Positions 61,798 through 64,000 of a DNA stretch of 64,000 nucleotides are shown here, piece by piece. This stretch comes from Atopsyche davidsoni. Taxonomy: Eukaryota; Arthropoda; Insecta; Trichoptera; Hydrobiosidae. Under the pieces are notes generated by a model, which was not told the DNA's origin, did no database searches, and was given only the letters and a program-made list of their open reading frames with translations. The number at the start of each line of letters is the position of its first letter. Position 1 is the stretch's first letter. The stretch is from assembly GCA_022113835.1 (NCBI GenBank), contig JAILWY010000026.1, positions 10,133,001 through 10,197,000 of the forward strand, given 5' to 3'. Both the position numbers and the translations under genes were made by a program.

Positions 61798-62848
61798 CCC
61801 TTTCCACTCCTATGTCGAGCTGGACTCGACATCGCGTTTCTTCACGCCGACTCCTATGTCGAGCTGGGCTCGACATTTTACAGTGTTTGGCAAAAGTATA
61901 TTTATTATTATTGTTATTACTTTTATTTTATCAAATCTTTTTTGTATGTATTGTGAAAGACATACATTAGTAATTTCGTGATATTTTGGTAAGTTATTCA
62001 AAAGTATTATTAGCTAAATATTTACGAGAATGTAGCACTTTTTACGATTTTGTCACTCGACGGAGGCGGGCGGTTGCCGCCATAAAGAGTCAGGTAGCAA
62101 GACCCTGCAAACAATAACAGGTACCGAGTATGTTTGTTATTTATGAACAGTTAGTTAATCAGATAATATAAATATGGGCGAGGTGGTTGTCGCAGACCAA
62201 TACGCAACATCCTATTCTTTTATGCGAAAAACATTAAAATGGTGGAGAAAACTGTTTTTCTAGGGTCTAGAAACCTCCATAGAAAATGCATATATATTGT
62301 ATAAAGAATGCAATAATAATGCAAATCCAATAAGCTATAAAGCATTTAGAGAAAAGTTGTTACTGGAGCTCATAGGAGACTTTCGTGCTCCGATATCCAA
62401 ATCAGGGCGATTATCCACAGGTGACACTGTTCAGCGCTTAGATGGAAAAAGTCATTTTATATTTTCTAATTCTCAGAAAAAACATAAAAATTGCTTGGTG
62501 TGTTCCAATAGGAATGTTCATGGAGGAAGAAGAGAAACCACATTCTGTTGCGAGACCTGTGAAAGGAAGCCGGGCCTCCATCCAGGAGAATCTTTAAAAA
62601 AATACCACACCAAAATAAATTTTAAACTTTAAATTGTACGCAAAATAAATTATTGATAGACTCTTATCTCTTTTTTTTTACTACCTTACAACTAAACAAT
62701 CATAACAATATCATAAAAATATGTTATTAATTTGTTTTATGATTATAAGCTATTGTGTAACAATAACATCTAATTTATTAACAAAAATCTCATAATTACC
62801 TCGGAGTTGGTAAACGGAAAAATTAAAAAAATCAAAGAGTGCAAAGGG
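61798..62848 (+). mobile_element. Internally deleted piggyBac-type transposon (1051 bp)
   Basis: TTAA lies at both edges (61794-61797 and 62849-62852), the piggyBac target duplication. The left end starts CCCTTTCCACTC and the right end, on the minus strand, CCCTTTGCACTC: one mismatch in twelve. Just inside the left end are two copies of a palindromic unit, TGTCGAGCTGGACTCGACA (61813-61831) and a one-base variant (61857-61875). Only the C-terminal part of a transposase frame remains (62174-62632), so the copy is non-autonomous. It lies between DNAJC16 and Mic10 and does not interrupt either. Confidence 0.92.
62174..62632 (+). pseudogene. piggyBac transposase C-terminal remnant with in-frame stop
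   Basis: The frame from 62174 reads EVVVADQYATSYSFMRKTLK, then a TAG at 62261-62263 where relatives have Trp, then continues to the stop at 62630-62632. The later part has the conserved FREKLLLELIGDFRAP segment and a C-terminal cysteine-rich finger (CLVCSNRN, TFCCETCERKPGLHPGE), typical of PGBD4-like piggyBac transposases. The first two catalytic aspartate regions are absent, removed by an internal deletion. No function is expected. Confidence 0.9.
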
Positions 62849-62852
62849 TTAA

Positions 62853-63826
62853 ACAAATGGGCAACAACATTAATAAACAAACTTTTGGTAGCTGTTATCA
62901 ATGGTAGCAATGGGGGGGAAATTTTGAAATGACAACCAAGCCTGATGCAGCTCAACATCCAAGAAAATAAGTCCTATAACTTTTAATTTTGCATCTGCTT
63001 TTAAAGTAGAATTAAATATATATTTTTGAGTATAAATTTATATATTGTAGCAGCAGTGCAAACACACGCTACATTATTTGTCTTGTTAAGCTCCGCCCCT
63101 ACCTCAGGTAGAGACTTTCTAATTTTACAACCCTACAACCCGACGCTATAACGCAACCCTATACAGAGAGACGCAGACACTCAACCAGTAACCACGTACA
63201 ATTCTTTTGTCCATCATCTTAATAAACGAATACGCAAACATTTCGCCAGCCTTTTGATCTACATCCACATCAATAAGCAACATAACATCAACGGCGAAAA
63301 TATTAAATCTGATCCTACTAATAAGATTGTAATCATTAATGTATATTTATTTTACCTAAGCGTGGTCATTAATCACTTGTATAGGACGCATATGTTGCTA
63401 TTCAGTTAAACACATCAATTACTTTTTATATATTGTACTGCTGTAAAATACCATGCAGCTTTATTTGAATGAACTTTTTGGATAACCCTTAATTTTTCAA
63501 TAAATATACTTCTTGCTGTGAGAATTTAAGCCATTCTGTCAATCTGCCACACAAAATTTAAGTGAGACAGGTAAATAAGTACTAATGATGAATGAATAAT
63601 GAGTAAACTGAAAACCAACCACTTACAAGGCAAGTTGATCATAAAATGGCAATTGTTATTTTGCAAGGGTTTATGAAGTATACATGTTTCTTTTTCACAA
63701 AAACAAAACTTTAATCGAAAATTTACATAATTGATAACAAAAGAAGGTAAAATGTTATATGTTCATAGAGTGCACTTGAACTTTCTACTTAAATAAATTA
63801 TCACTGATATACTTAAAATAAAACAT
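62853..63826. other. Intergenic region before Mic10, with an LTR-like island
   Basis: The stretch 63046-63290 is less AT-rich than its surroundings. It starts TGTAGCAGCAG, includes AATAAA (63221-63226) and ends near CATAACA. It resembles a solo long terminal repeat, but no flanking duplication was found. The right part presumably holds the 3' untranslated region of the Mic10 gene. Nothing else is supported. Confidence 0.4.
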
Positions 63827-64000
63827 TCACTTCGGTGATTTCTTTGGAGTAAATTCACCTGTGGCTGGATCGATTGTTTTACCTGCTTTGCTACCCTTTG
63901 AATCGGTGAATAAATCGTTGATACTAGTTTCACAACTGTTGTATGCCATTCCGATACCGATACCAGCACCGACCAAAATAGGCCACCGTCTTCTCACGAA
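63827..64000 (-). CDS. MICOS10: MICOS subunit Mic10 (MINOS1), C-terminal part, cut by window edge
   Basis: The frame is open from the right edge to a TGA at 63827-63829 (57 residues plus stop). It reads VRRRWPILVGAGIGIGMAYN near its start. The glycine-rich GAGIGIG helix followed by MAYxSC is the hallmark of the second membrane segment of Mic10, the small inner-membrane protein that oligomerises at crista junctions in the MICOS complex. The tail after the Cys (about 35 residues: ETSINDLFTDSKGSKAG, then a Lys/Pro-rich end) looks longer than in vertebrate Mic10. The upstream exons and the start lie beyond the window. Confidence 0.85.
   Translation of the reverse strand, partial: FVRRRWPILVGAGIGIGMAYNSCETSINDLFTDSKGSKAGKTIDPATGEFTPKKSPK

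Noticed and set aside
1..64000. CRISPR arrays, bacterial operons or prophage
   Set aside because: All supported genes are intron-split animal genes and no regularly spaced repeat array is present.

Overview
The window looks like chromosomal DNA of an insect, most likely a moth or butterfly. It is AT-rich, with short intron-split genes of animal type and many small transposable-element remnants. The effector caspase has the short prodomain and the DEGD and TETD processing sites seen in lepidopteran caspase-1. The species cannot be named from the sequence alone. Exon coordinates below were worked out by hand from splice signals, reading-frame continuity and family resemblance.

Layout, left to right. 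(1) A GC-rich island at 1-510 and AT-rich intergenic DNA to 3157. (2) BCAS2/SPF27, a spliceosome-associated factor, on + (3158-5719). (3) MRM3, a mitochondrial rRNA 2'-O-methyltransferase, on - (6058-8295), convergent with BCAS2. (4) A very long Iml1/DEPDC5 gene on + (8923-34231, 28 coding exons, 1563 codons), head-to-head with MRM3. Its 7.6-kb intron 12 holds an almost intact mariner transposon. (5) An intronless effector caspase on - (38062-38964). (6) Three SWEET (MtN3/saliva, SLC50) sugar-transporter genes: one on + (39979-42096) and two tandem paralogues on - (44640-48310 and 49927-51378). (7) DNAJC16, a membrane J-protein with a thioredoxin-like domain, on + (53758-60260, 13 exons). (8) An internally deleted piggyBac-type element (61798-62848). 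(9) The last exon of a Mic10 (MICOS) gene on - (63827 to the right edge).

The genes are mostly unrelated housekeeping genes and do not form a pathway. Iml1 is the GATOR1 subunit that restrains TORC1 when amino acids are low. MRM3 and Mic10 are mitochondrial. BCAS2 acts in splicing. The SWEET cluster is the only obvious family expansion. The two minus-strand SWEETs share first, second and third coding exon lengths (170, 280, 120), which points to tandem duplication.

The most interesting non-genic material is the foldback and MITE content. One family has at least five copies in the window. Three copies are flanked by 12-13 bp direct repeats and a fourth by 9 bp. There is also a foldback element whose core carries a tRNA-like T-arm, a 0.75-kb inverted-repeat element, a small hAT element with an 8-bp target duplication, and a perfect 192-bp tandem duplication. 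I found no clearly new protein system. The best candidates for undescribed biology are these elements and a short unexplained coding-like island inside Iml1 intron 12.
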